Positions 8,795 to 17,518 of a stretch of 64,000 nucleotides of DNA are shown here, piece by piece. Origin of the DNA: SZUA-430 sp040080835 (GTDB taxonomy: Bacteria; Pseudomonadota; Alphaproteobacteria; Micropepsales; Micropepsaceae); the NCBI GenBank assembly GCA_040080835.1, contig JBEBHP010000002.1, positions 186,001 through 250,000 of the forward strand, read 5' to 3'. The notes beneath the pieces were generated by a model. That model saw only the letters and a program-made list of their open reading frames with translations, was not told where the DNA came from and ran no database searches. Every line of letters starts with the position of its first letter. Positions within the stretch are counted from its first letter, which is position 1. A program made the position numbers and the translations under genes.

Positions 8795-10078
8795 ATGGCA
8801 CAAGCACCTGCTGATCCTTCGTTACGAAAGCAGCAACTCAGGCGACTCCTGAAAATTTCGTGGCCTCTCGCGGCAATTACGGCGGCGCTCTCTCTCTTGG
8901 CTGTCGTCTACCTGGGGTTTGACCTGGCAAGAGCCAAGGTGTCCCCGTGCGACAGCATATTCCAGGAAACCAGCGTCAGCATGTCGACCAAGATCAAGTT
9001 TCTCAAGGCTGAAGGCGAACTCAAGCTAGGCCGGGAAAAGGTGGCTGAGCTTGGCGACCGCGCGCAGATGGCAGCACTTGGGCTCAAAACGTGCTGCGTG
9101 GTGCTGGACGCTGGGCGCATCAATCCCGAACAGTTTCTGACTTGCAAGGGTAAAGCCCGAACCTACGAAGCGCAGGTCGACAATGTGGTCGCCAAGGTCA
9201 GGGCGTCAGTTGCCAATCCGGCGGCGGCAACGCCAGATCTCGGTACTGCCGTTGAAAGCGCATTCGCGACGTCGCGCGACCTGAACCAAAGCGTGGTGAA
9301 AATTTCCAGCGAACAACAACTGCAGTCACTGCAAACCGCCCAGACGAAGAAACTCGCCATTGGAGCGACGGAAGCAGAACCCAACAACGACATACCCAAT
9401 GCCAATGCGATCACTCTGCAAAGGACGGTGAAGGCGTCAGTCGGACTGGAGAAGGACGCCGACGTTTACACATTTACTACCCCGCCAGTCCATCGCGACT
9501 GGGTACGCATCGAACTCCAAAACTTGTCTACAACGCTGGAACCCAACATAGAACTGTTTGATTCCCTCAAGACAAGTCTCGGAGCTGTTAGGAACACCAC
9601 GGCCGGAGGCGACGTCGCCTATGAATTCGTTGCCGCTCCGGCGACCACTTACAGCTTTCGCGTTTCCAGCTTTTACGGAAGTGCCACAGGAGTTTATGCC
9701 GTTACCGTTGCGCCTCAGAAGGCATTCGACAGCCTTGAACCCAACGAGACAATTCTGACTGCAAAGCGCATCACGGAAGGCACGCCAGTCCAGGCAAAGA
9801 TCATGGACAAGCTGGACGTGGATTATTTCGAGATCGATCCAGCTGGTGGAGGTGAGCGCAAGCTCAGACTGGTTGTGAGCAACAATTCGGCGACATTGCA
9901 CCCGAACCTAACGGTGTACGATGTCAGCAAGACCGAAATCACTTCCGTGCGGAACTCCACTGCGGGAGGAGATTTGTCTCTGGACATCAAAGCGGCCTCC
10001 GGAAAAATCTATGTCCGTATCGGCGACTACTACAATTCAGATTTTGGCGAATACACTTTGACCGTCAAGCCGCAATAG
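8795..10078 (+). CDS. Membrane-anchored protein with two PPC-like beta domains
   Basis: A 427-residue protein of unknown function. After a basic start there is one membrane segment (about 21-46), so the bulk faces the periplasm. Residues 50-190 are helical and hold several cysteines (including CC near 100). The C-terminal half is a tandem pair of bacterial pre-peptidase C-terminal (PPC)-like domains: EPNNDIPNANAI starts the first (~195) and EPNETILTAKRI the second (~316); both continue with DVDYF/DADVY and RN(T/S)TAGGD motifs. PPC domains usually sit on secreted peptidases; here no peptidase is attached. Start ATG 8795 has GGAGG five bases upstream. Confidence 0.8.
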   Translation: MAQAPADPSLRKQQLRRLLKISWPLAAITAALSLLAVVYLGFDLARAKVSPCDSIFQETSVSMSTKIKFLKAEGELKLGREKVAELGDRAQMAALGLKTCCVVLDAGRINPEQFLTCKGKARTYEAQVDNVVAKVRASVANPAAATPDLGTAVESAFATSRDLNQSVVKISSEQQLQSLQTAQTKKLAIGATEAEPNNDIPNANAITLQRTVKASVGLEKDADVYTFTTPPVHRDWVRIELQNLSTTLEPNIELFDSLKTSLGAVRNTTAGGDVAYEFVAAPATTYSFRVSSFYGSATGVYAVTVAPQKAFDSLEPNETILTAKRITEGTPVQAKIMDKLDVDYFEIDPAGGGERKLRLVVSNNSATLHPNLTVYDVSKTEITSVRNSTAGGDLSLDIKAASGKIYVRIGDYYNSDFGEYTLTVKPQ

Positions 10079-10214
10079 GCCCAGTGCGCCCACCCTGAAA
10101 TTGCGACTGCTTCAGGAGAGTCAGCACCCGAAGCAGCTAACGATCACCGCAGCGCGAGCGGGCTAGCCGCGGTCGCCATTCACTTGGGTACATCAGCCGA
10201 TGCTGGCAACCAAC

Positions 10215-11393
10215 TCAAATTGCATTCGCGATGCGATCCATTGCCTCGCCAAGACGCTCCGGCGACTGCGCAAAGCAGATGCGAATGAACCGGTCATTTT
10301 CTGTGTCGGACGGCAAGCCAAATGCAATGCCCGGCGCGACGCCGACCTTGGTGTCCCGAAGCAACCGTTTGGCAAACGCGACGCTGTCGGTCATGCCGTC
10401 AACAGAAATGAATCCATAAAATGCGCCCTGGGGACGCGACCAGCTCATGCGGTTCTGGCCCGCAAGGAACTTCTCGATGATGTCACGACCCTGCCTGCAA
10501 CGCTCCACCATCGAGGCGATAAAGGCGTCGCCGTTGGTTATGGCCTCAAGTGCGCCATACTGCGCAAACACTGTGGCCCCTGAATTATTGTAGGCCGCAA
10601 GCTCGACCATCTGTGTGCCGATGTGCGGCGGATGAACCACCCATCCAATGCGCCAGCCCGTCATTGCCCATGCCTTGGAAAAGCTGTTGATGACGAACAC
10701 ATTGTCATCAGGCTCGGCAATCGCGGCGAAACTCGGGGCAGGGGTGTCGTATACAATCGGCGTGTAAACCTCGTCAGATATGATGGCCACGCCCTTGCGC
10801 CTTGCAAAGTCGAGGATTGCACGTTGCTCGGCTTCACTCATGATCCAGCCGGTCGGGTTGCTCGGCGACGCAAAGAAAATCGCCTTCGTGCGTCCATCTA
10901 CGCAGTCAAACAGACGCTGAAGGTCCAGCCGCCAGGGCTGGTCCTTGTCTCCACCGTCCAGTCGTACAAAGCGCGGCTCGCACCCCATGCCGGTAACGGC
11001 CTGGAAGATGTTTGGCCACATTGGCGAGACAATCACGACATTGTCACCCGCTCGCACGAGGCACTGGAGAATGATGTTGATGCAAAGCATGGCAGCGCCC
11101 GGCACGGTGACCCGGTCGGCGTCGATCCGCTTGCCAGCCTGCCTCGAAGCCCAACTCGCAACCGCCTCGCGCAGTTCCGGCAGCCCTCTGACAAAGGTGT
11201 AGAAAGTCCGGCCTTCATCCAGTGCCCGCTTGGTGGCATCCCGGATGAAAGCGGGGGTCACGATGTCGCTTTCCCCAAACCACAATGGAATGATGTCCGG
11301 TCGGCCCAGCCCGTCCGCCGAAACGGCGCCAATACCGTTGGGCTTGAGTCCCAGGATTTCGGGTCGGATGGGAGAGGAATTGGGCTTGGGCAT
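10215..11393 (-). CDS. Class I/II pyridoxal-phosphate aminotransferase
   Basis: A 392-residue fold-type I aminotransferase. The PLP lysine is K240 in INSFSKAWAMTGWRIGW; SPSNPTG (176-182) and SDEVY (206-210) hold the cofactor, and the C-terminal RICF arginine should bind the substrate carboxylate. The family is close to aspartate/aromatic aminotransferases, but the amino donor cannot be fixed from sequence. Start ATG 11393 fits the family N-terminus; the 42 codons upstream overlap the rpsB control region. It is convergent with the PPC protein gene and divergent from rpsB. Confidence 0.9.
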   Translation of the reverse strand: MPKPNSSPIRPEILGLKPNGIGAVSADGLGRPDIIPLWFGESDIVTPAFIRDATKRALDEGRTFYTFVRGLPELREAVASWASRQAGKRIDADRVTVPGAAMLCINIILQCLVRAGDNVVIVSPMWPNIFQAVTGMGCEPRFVRLDGGDKDQPWRLDLQRLFDCVDGRTKAIFFASPSNPTGWIMSEAEQRAILDFARRKGVAIISDEVYTPIVYDTPAPSFAAIAEPDDNVFVINSFSKAWAMTGWRIGWVVHPPHIGTQMVELAAYNNSGATVFAQYGALEAITNGDAFIASMVERCRQGRDIIEKFLAGQNRMSWSRPQGAFYGFISVDGMTDSVAFAKRLLRDTKVGVAPGIAFGLPSDTENDRFIRICFAQSPERLGEAMDRIANAI

Positions 11394-11512
11394 AAATGTC
11401 GCGCCGTCCTGAGTATGGCCTGAATGCGAAACGCCAAACTGCCGCTCTTGCGCGGGGGAGCGCAACCCCCTAAAAGCCTCGACTATTCCACACGCGGGCT
11501 TGGGCTGCCCGG

Positions 11513-11526
11513 CCGTCATATGACGG
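11513..11526. promoter_or_regulatory. Perfect 14-bp palindrome in the rpsB upstream region
   Basis: CCGTCATATGACGG is self-complementary, and beyond it the flanks pair further if one G is bulged. It lies 81 bases before the rpsB start codon and 120 bases before the divergent aminotransferase start. It could be an operator or, on RNA, a hairpin in the rpsB leader, where r-protein S2 autoregulation is known in other bacteria. Which of these is not decidable here. Confidence 0.45.
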
Positions 11527-11607
11527 GCCGCCCTCCGGTGCTGGGTCCCTTTATGGGATTTCAGTCATGTCCGCGGAGGCTTAACCGGTTAAGGAGACAC
11601 AGGCCAC

Positions 11608-12366
11608 ATGGCACTGCCCGATTATTCTATGCGCCAACTGCTTGAAGCTGGCGTTCACTTCGGCCACCAGACACATCGGTGGAACCCTCGCATGGCCCCG
11701 TATCTGTACGGGTCCAAAAACAAGATTCACATCATCGACCTGACGCAAACGGTGCCGTTGATGCACCAGGCGCTCAAGACGATTCGTGACGTCGTCGCGC
11801 AAGGCGGCCGCGTGCTGTTCGTCGGCACGAAGCGCCAGGCCTCTGAAGCCGTGGCGGACTCAGCCAAGCGATGTGCCCAGTACTACGTCAATCACCGCTG
11901 GCTCGGCGGCACGCTGACCAATTGGCAGACCATCTCGCACTCGATCAAGCGCCTGCGCAACATCGACGAGACATTGAATGCAGGCGGCGTCGGCCTCACC
12001 AAGCGCGAAGTGCTGAACCTGCAACGCGAAAAGGAAAAGCTCGAGCGTGCGCTGGGCGGCATCAAGGAAATGGGCGGCGTTCCTGACCTTTTGTTCGTGA
12101 TCGACACCAACAAGGAAGCCATTGCCATCCAGGAAGCCAACAAGCTGGGCATTCCGGTTGTTGCGGTGGTCGATTCCAACTCGAACCCGAATGGCATTGC
12201 GTTCCCGATCCCGGGTAATGACGACGCAGCACGCGCTATCGCGCTGTATTGCGACCTCATCGCCCGCGCAGTGATAGACGGGCTGTCTGCGTTCCAGGGC
12301 TCTTCCGGTGTTGATATTGGCGCGTCGGAAGAAGTGCCGGTTCAGGAACTCCCAGCAGCAAACTGA
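11608..12366 (+). CDS. rpsB: 30S ribosomal protein S2
   Basis: A 252-residue small-subunit protein. MRQLLEAGVHFGHQTHRWNP and MAPYLYGSKNKIHIIDL at the start, RWLGGTLTNW near residue 95 and PVVAVVDSNSNPNGI near 190 are S2 signatures. AAGGAGA lies 10 bases upstream of the ATG. It opens a fifteen-gene plus-strand run ending with lpxB, and is followed after 57 bases by tsf, the usual pair. Confidence 0.98.
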   Translation: MALPDYSMRQLLEAGVHFGHQTHRWNPRMAPYLYGSKNKIHIIDLTQTVPLMHQALKTIRDVVAQGGRVLFVGTKRQASEAVADSAKRCAQYYVNHRWLGGTLTNWQTISHSIKRLRNIDETLNAGGVGLTKREVLNLQREKEKLERALGGIKEMGGVPDLLFVIDTNKEAIAIQEANKLGIPVVAVVDSNSNPNGIAFPIPGNDDAARAIALYCDLIARAVIDGLSAFQGSSGVDIGASEEVPVQELPAAN

Positions 12367-12377
12367 CATACCGTGCC

Positions 12378-12395
12378 GTGCGGGCCAACCCGCGC
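12378..12395 (+). other. Hairpin between rpsB and tsf
   Basis: GTGCGGG (12378-12384) pairs with CCCGCGC (12389-12395) around a CCAA loop: seven pairs, one of them G-U. No T-run follows, so it is not a classical terminator. It may stabilise the rpsB message or reduce read-through into tsf (inference). Confidence 0.4.
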
Positions 12396-12423
12396 GGCCT
12401 ACTCAAACGATTAGGAGCACCCC

Positions 12424-13350
12424 ATGGCTGAAATTACAGCCGCGATGGTCAAGGACCTGCGCGAAAAGACGGGCGCAGGCATGATGGACTGCAAGAAGGC
12501 CCTGAACGAAACCCAGGGCGACATGGAAGGCGCCATTGACTGGCTGCGCAAACAGGGTCTGTCGAAAGCCGCAAAAAAGGCCAGCCGCATTGCCGCGGAA
12601 GGACTCGTGGGCGTGGCCGCCAAAGGCAGCAAGGGCGCGGTGGTCGAAATCAACTCGGAAACCGACTTCGTTTCAAGGAACGAGCAATTCCAGGCCTTTG
12701 TTTCCAAGGTTGCCGAACTTGCGCTCAATGCAGGCGGCGACATCTCAAAGCTCGCAAAGATGCCCTATCCTGGCACAAGCCTCGACGTCGACGGACAGCT
12801 TAAACATCTGGTAGCCACCATCGGCGAAAACATGACGCTTCGTCGGACGACGTCGTTTGACGTCGCGCAAGGCGTTGTCGCGTCTTACGTTCACAACCAG
12901 GCAGCGCCGAATCTTGGCCGCATGGGCGTTCTGGTTTGCCTCAAATCGTCCGGCAATGCAGATGCGCTCGCAAGCCTTGGTCGAAAAATTGCGATGCACG
13001 TGGCATCAGCGAACCCGATCGCGCTTAGAGCTGACCAGGTTGATTCGTCGACGCTGGATCGCGAGAAGGCAATTTTTGCTGATCAGGCCCGAGCCACGGG
13101 CAAGCCCGAAAACATCATTGCAAAAATGGTGGAAGGCCGCGTACGCAAGTTCTATGAGGAAGTTGTTCTGCTGCAGCAGGCCTTCATCATGGACCCGGAT
13201 AAAACGGTCGACGCCTTCGTGAAAGCCGCCGAAAAAGAAGTTGGCGCGCCGGTTTCAGTCGAGGGTTTCGTGCGCTTTGCACTTGGCGAAGGCATCCAGA
13301 AAGAGGAAACTGACTTCGCCGCCGAAGTCGCCGCCGCAGCAAAGGGCTGA
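12424..13350 (+). CDS. tsf: Elongation factor Ts
   Basis: The 308-residue guanine-nucleotide exchange factor that recycles EF-Tu. It starts AEITAAMVKDLREKTGAGMM, the family's UBA-like N-terminal domain, followed by the TDFVSRN motif (near 77) that inserts into EF-Tu, the core coiled-coil region, and an EGI(Q) C-terminal module. TTAGGAG lies six bases before the ATG. It is followed by pyrH after 25 bases. Confidence 0.98.
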   Translation: MAEITAAMVKDLREKTGAGMMDCKKALNETQGDMEGAIDWLRKQGLSKAAKKASRIAAEGLVGVAAKGSKGAVVEINSETDFVSRNEQFQAFVSKVAELALNAGGDISKLAKMPYPGTSLDVDGQLKHLVATIGENMTLRRTTSFDVAQGVVASYVHNQAAPNLGRMGVLVCLKSSGNADALASLGRKIAMHVASANPIALRADQVDSSTLDREKAIFADQARATGKPENIIAKMVEGRVRKFYEEVVLLQQAFIMDPDKTVDAFVKAAEKEVGAPVSVEGFVRFALGEGIQKEETDFAAEVAAAAKG

Positions 13351-13375
13351 GGTCAGAACAGCAGGGCATCGAACA

Positions 13376-14095
13376 ATGACATCAACGCCGCTCTATCGCC
13401 GGATCCTTCTCAAAATCTCCGGTGAGGCGTTGATGGGCCCCGGAAACTACGGCATTGACCTTGCGACAGTCGATCGCATCGCAAGCGAGATCAAGGAAGC
13501 CAAATCAATCGGAACCGAAGTGTGTGCCGTCGTTGGTGGCGGCAACATCTTCCGCGGCATGCAGGCCGCCGCATCCGGCATGGAACGGGCCACCGCCGAC
13601 TACATGGGCATGCTGGGCACTGTCATGAACGCGCTTGCAATGCAAAATGCGCTGGAGAAAATCGGCATCTTCACGCGTGTTTTGTCGGCAATCCCCATGA
13701 CCACGGTGTGCGAACCTTATATTCGCCGCCGCGCCATGCGCCATCTGGAGAAGGGAAGGGTGGTCATATTCGCTGCCGGTACCGGCAACCCGTTCTTCAC
13801 GACCGACACAGCGGCAGCGCTGCGCGCTGCCGAAATGGGTGTGGATGCCATCATGAAGGGAACCCAGGTGGACGGCGTGTATGCGGCGGATCCCAAGAAG
13901 AACCCCGCTGCCGAACGATACGGTCACCTGACCCATACGGAAGTTCTGAGCCGCGATCTAAAGGTCATGGACGCTTCCGCCGTTGCCCTCGCAAGGGACA
14001 GCAAGATCAAGATTGTCGTATTCAACATCCACGAAAAGATGAATTTCGTTCGCGTATTGCAGGGGAAGGGACTCTGCACCGTAATAGGATCATAA
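13376..14095 (+). CDS. pyrH: UMP kinase
   Basis: A 239-residue amino-acid-kinase-fold enzyme that phosphorylates UMP to UDP. YRRILLKISGEALMG starts the fold; VVGGGNIFRG, TADYMGMLGTVMNALA and FAAGTGNPFFTTDTAAALRA are family motifs for phosphate and UMP binding. The ATG at 13376 is chosen because the conserved fold begins nine residues later; longer frames start inside tsf. It sits in the standard tsf-pyrH-frr order. Confidence 0.98.
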   Translation: MTSTPLYRRILLKISGEALMGPGNYGIDLATVDRIASEIKEAKSIGTEVCAVVGGGNIFRGMQAAASGMERATADYMGMLGTVMNALAMQNALEKIGIFTRVLSAIPMTTVCEPYIRRRAMRHLEKGRVVIFAAGTGNPFFTTDTAAALRAAEMGVDAIMKGTQVDGVYAADPKKNPAAERYGHLTHTEVLSRDLKVMDASAVALARDSKIKIVVFNIHEKMNFVRVLQGKGLCTVIGS

Positions 14096-14130
14096 TATTA
14101 TCAGCATCCAGTGCTGATTGGAGGAATGCC

Positions 14131-14697
14131 ATGGCCCAGACAAAGCCATTTGACCTGGACGATCTTCAAAAGCGAATGAAGGGAGCCGTGCAGACGCTGA
14201 AGCACGAATTCGCCGGACTTCGAACTGGTCGTGCGAGTGTAAGTCTGCTCGAGCCCGTGCAGGTTGATGCTTATGGTAGCGCAATGCCACTGACACAGGT
14301 TGGGACCGTGAACGCTCCTGAACCACGCATGTTGACCGTGCAGGTGTGGGATCGCGGCCTGGTGATCGCTGTCGACAAGGCAATCAGATCTGCAGGTCTG
14401 GGCCTTAACCCTCAGGTAGACGGCCAGTTGCTGCGCATTCCGATTCCACCGCTCACCGAAGACCGCCGTCGGGAACTCTCGAAGATCGCAGCCAAATACT
14501 CGGAATCTGCACGCGTGGCCGTACGCAACATTCGCAGGGACGGTATGGATCATTTGAAGAAGCTGGAGAAAGAGCACCAGATCAGCGAAGACGAGTTGAA
14601 GAAGCAGTCAGAAAAAGTGCAAGGCGCCACGGACAGCCACATCAAGGAAGTCGACGAGGCGTACAACTCGAAGGAAAAGGAAATCATGCAGGTTTAA
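14131..14697 (+). CDS. frr: Ribosome recycling factor
   Basis: A 188-residue factor that splits the post-termination ribosome with EF-G. LRTGRASVSLLEPVQVDAYG and LTEDRRRELSKIAAKYSE are conserved in RRF, and the long helices of domain I are evident at both ends. GGAGG lies six bases before ATG 14131. It is followed by uppS after 24 bases. Confidence 0.98.
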   Translation: MAQTKPFDLDDLQKRMKGAVQTLKHEFAGLRTGRASVSLLEPVQVDAYGSAMPLTQVGTVNAPEPRMLTVQVWDRGLVIAVDKAIRSAGLGLNPQVDGQLLRIPIPPLTEDRRRELSKIAAKYSESARVAVRNIRRDGMDHLKKLEKEHQISEDELKKQSEKVQGATDSHIKEVDEAYNSKEKEIMQV

Positions 14698-14721
14698 TTG
14701 GGCCCTGCAGATCGGGATTGG

Positions 14722-15468
14722 ATGTCTCACACCGCGCCAGAGCAGAACGCTCACCAGGTTCCCAATCACATCGCTATCATCATGGATGGCAATGGTCGGT
14801 GGGCAAAGGCGCGCCACTTGCCCCGGTTAATGGGACACCGCGCGGGCGTTGCCGCAGTTCGCGCAACGGTTGGCGCAGCAGCAAAACTCGGCGTCAACTA
14901 CCTCACACTGTTCGGCTTCTCTTCGGAAAACTGGAAGCGTTCGCAGACAGAGGTGAATGACCTCATGGGGTTGCTGCGCATGTACATCCGCTCCGACCTT
15001 GAGGAACTTCACCAAAATGGAGTTGAAATCCGCATCATCGGTGCCAAAACACGTCTTGAGGGCGACATACTCAATCTGATCGATGAAGTTCACGCGAGAA
15101 CCAGGGGAAACCAGAAACTCAAGCTGACGATAGCCTTCAACTACGGCGGTCAGGATGAAATCATCGAAGCCGTGCGGCAAATCGCTGAGGACGTCGAGGC
15201 CGGTCGGCTGCACGCAAGTGACGTCACCAGGGAAGAATTTGCAATCAGACTCGCTACCGCCGGAATGCCAGACCCTGATCTCGTGATCCGGACGAGTGGG
15301 GAACAACGGCTTTCAAATTTTCTGTTGTGGCAAACCGCATACTCCGAATTCGTGTTCATGGACACACTGTGGCCTGATTTCTCCGAGTTGCAATTGGCTG
15401 AAGCGATCCGGCAGTATCAGTCGAGAGACCGCCGGTTTGGCGGGCGAAACCTTGCGGCTGGCGCATGA
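14722..15468 (+). CDS. uppS: Undecaprenyl diphosphate synthase
   Basis: A 248-residue cis-prenyltransferase that makes the C55 carrier for peptidoglycan and O-antigen. IAIIMDGNGRWAK holds the catalytic aspartate; GFSSENWKRS and DLVIRTSGEQRLSNFLLWQ are the other conserved blocks. I prefer ATG 14722 to a TTG 24 bases upstream directly at the frr stop, since the protein then starts a normal distance before the first block. Its TGA overlaps the cdsA ATG (ATGA). Confidence 0.96.
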   Translation: MSHTAPEQNAHQVPNHIAIIMDGNGRWAKARHLPRLMGHRAGVAAVRATVGAAAKLGVNYLTLFGFSSENWKRSQTEVNDLMGLLRMYIRSDLEELHQNGVEIRIIGAKTRLEGDILNLIDEVHARTRGNQKLKLTIAFNYGGQDEIIEAVRQIAEDVEAGRLHASDVTREEFAIRLATAGMPDPDLVIRTSGEQRLSNFLLWQTAYSEFVFMDTLWPDFSELQLAEAIRQYQSRDRRFGGRNLAAGA

Positions 15469-16298
15469 CGACAGTGAGTCCCAATAGATCTTCTTCGCTG
15501 TGGCCCCGCATCATCACGTCGATCATTCTCATCCCTTCAGCTCTCGCGGCTGTCTACGCGGGTGGTTGGATTCTGGCCGTGTGGGCGAGCGCCGCTGGCC
15601 TTGCTATGGCCAGGGAATGGATCCGCATCGTCCACCGGGAAGATAGTCCGGGCTGGCGGCTGGCGCTGCATGCGGTTGCTATCCTCGCTTCGCAGGTTCT
15701 GCTGATATTTGGTCGAATGGACTATGCTCTGGCCAGCATCTTTCTCGCGGCGCTGCTGGGCAATGTCCTCGCCATGCGCCAGGAAGAGCGTTCAATCTGG
15801 ACAGTGATGGGAATACTTTTCATTGCCTTGCCGTGCCTTGCGTTTTCCAATCTCAGGATGCTCACACCCTTCGGGCTGGAAACGGTGATCTGGCTTTTGT
15901 GTATCGTCTGGGCAACCGACAGTGCGGCATATCTGGCGGGTTCCACCTTTGGTGGACCGAAACTGGCACCTCGAATTTCGCCCAACAAGACCTGGGTCGG
16001 TGCAATCTCTGGACTTGGCGCTGGCATTGCCGCAGGCATCCTGCTGACACAGCTCACGGGCTTTGTTGCGAGGGAAAACTATGTTGCGGCCTGCGCGCTG
16101 GTTTCAATGCTGACGCAATGTGGCGACCTGGCAGAATCCTTCCTGAAGCGGACTTTCGGCGTCAAGGACGCATCGGATCTCATCCCGGGACACGGCGGCG
16201 CACTTGATCGCCTCGACGGCATGATTGTGGCAACATCAGGCGTTGCCTTGCTGGTCAGTATCTACGGTCAATCTCCGGTCTTGTGGGCGGTACCATGA
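15465..16298 (+). CDS. cdsA: Phosphatidate cytidylyltransferase
   Basis: A 277-residue inner-membrane enzyme that makes CDP-diacylglycerol for phospholipid synthesis. It shows multiple membrane segments and the family signature near the C-terminus, KRTFGVKDASDLIPGHGG then LDRLD. It overlaps uppS and dxr by four bases each, so the three are translationally coupled. Confidence 0.96.
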   Translation: MTTVSPNRSSSLWPRIITSIILIPSALAAVYAGGWILAVWASAAGLAMAREWIRIVHREDSPGWRLALHAVAILASQVLLIFGRMDYALASIFLAALLGNVLAMRQEERSIWTVMGILFIALPCLAFSNLRMLTPFGLETVIWLLCIVWATDSAAYLAGSTFGGPKLAPRISPNKTWVGAISGLGAGIAAGILLTQLTGFVARENYVAACALVSMLTQCGDLAESFLKRTFGVKDASDLIPGHGGALDRLDGMIVATSGVALLVSIYGQSPVLWAVP

Positions 16299-17476
16299 CC
16301 AGCAGAAAACCAAGGCGAATTTCCATTTTGGGTTCTACCGGTTCTGTGGGCACCAACACCGTCGAACTGGTTGAAATGCACAACCGGCTTGCGCCGGGCT
16401 CCTACATACCCGTAGCGCTGACCGCCCATGACAATGTGGCTGCCCTGGCGGCGCAGGCAAAAAACCTGAGGCCAGAATTCGTCGCAATTGCCAACGAAGC
16501 GAAATATGCCGAGCTGAAGCAGGAATTGGCTGGTTTGGGGATTGAGGTAGCTGCAGGGCATGCCTCGGTAGTTGAGGCCGCCCTTCGTGACGCCGACTGG
16601 CTCATGGCAAGCATAGTGGGCGCGGCCGGGCTTCGACCAACTCTGGCGGCGGTCTCGCGCGGTCAAACGGTAGCGTTGGCCAACAAGGAATGCCTAGTCT
16701 CTGCCGGCGAACTCTTCATGTCCGAAGTGCGCAGGGCAGGCACGACCCTCTTGCCCGTTGATTCAGAACACAACGCGGTATTCCAGGTCTTCGACACGCT
16801 TCAGCACAAGGCGATCGAGCAGATAACGTTGACGGCATCTGGCGGTCCTTTCAGGACCTGGTCGGCAGAACAGATGGCGGGCGTCACGCCGGCTCAGGCC
16901 TGCAAGCATCCCAACTATTCAATGGGCGCCAAGATTTCCGTCGACTCGGCAACCTTAATGAACAAGGGACTGGAACTCATTGAAGCCCATCATCTGTTTG
17001 GCACGCCTCCTGAAAGGTTGAGTGTCGTCATTCACCCACAACAGGCGGTGCATTGCTTGGTAACCTACATCGACGGGTCGGTGCTCGCCCAGCTTGGAAG
17101 CCCGGATATGCGCACGCCGATCGCATATGCGCTTGGCTACCCGGACAGAATCGCAGCGCCGACAAGACGCTTGAACCTTGCCGAAATGGCGCAGCTGACC
17201 TTTGAGGCGCCAGACATTGTTCGCTTTCCCTGCCTCAAACTGGCACAGGACGCGATGAAAGCGTCCGCCGGTGCGACAACCATCCTTAACGCGGCAAACG
17301 AGATCGCTGTTGGTGCGTTCCTGCAGGGAAAACTTGGATTTTCGGGCATTTCGCGCGTGGTCCAGACGGCCATTGATGCGCTCGCCGGCACTTCGCGCAC
17401 ACCAACCACGGCCGATGAAGCCCTGGCACTGGATGCGCAGGCCAGAGAGCACGCCAAACGTGCATTGCAAAACTGA
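16295..17476 (+). CDS. dxr: 1-deoxy-D-xylulose 5-phosphate reductoisomerase
   Basis: A 393-residue enzyme that converts DXP to MEP with NADPH, the committed step of the non-mevalonate isoprenoid path that feeds uppS. ISILGSTGSVGTNTVELV is the NADPH-binding start; LPVDSEHNAVFQ and LMNKGLELIEAHHLF hold the metal-binding acids. ATG 16295 overlaps the cdsA stop; a GTG 12 bases earlier is less likely. Confidence 0.97.
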   Translation: MTSRKPRRISILGSTGSVGTNTVELVEMHNRLAPGSYIPVALTAHDNVAALAAQAKNLRPEFVAIANEAKYAELKQELAGLGIEVAAGHASVVEAALRDADWLMASIVGAAGLRPTLAAVSRGQTVALANKECLVSAGELFMSEVRRAGTTLLPVDSEHNAVFQVFDTLQHKAIEQITLTASGGPFRTWSAEQMAGVTPAQACKHPNYSMGAKISVDSATLMNKGLELIEAHHLFGTPPERLSVVIHPQQAVHCLVTYIDGSVLAQLGSPDMRTPIAYALGYPDRIAAPTRRLNLAEMAQLTFEAPDIVRFPCLKLAQDAMKASAGATTILNAANEIAVGAFLQGKLGFSGISRVVQTAIDALAGTSRTPTTADEALALDAQAREHAKRALQN

Positions 17477-17518
17477 AAAAGCTTATACACAACAAACATA
17501 TGCGCAGGTCGAAATCAC

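Noticed and set aside
10154..10176. GC-rich hairpin between the convergent PPC and aminotransferase genes
   Set aside because: The stem needs a two-base bulge and lacks a T-tract on either strand, so I do not call a terminator.
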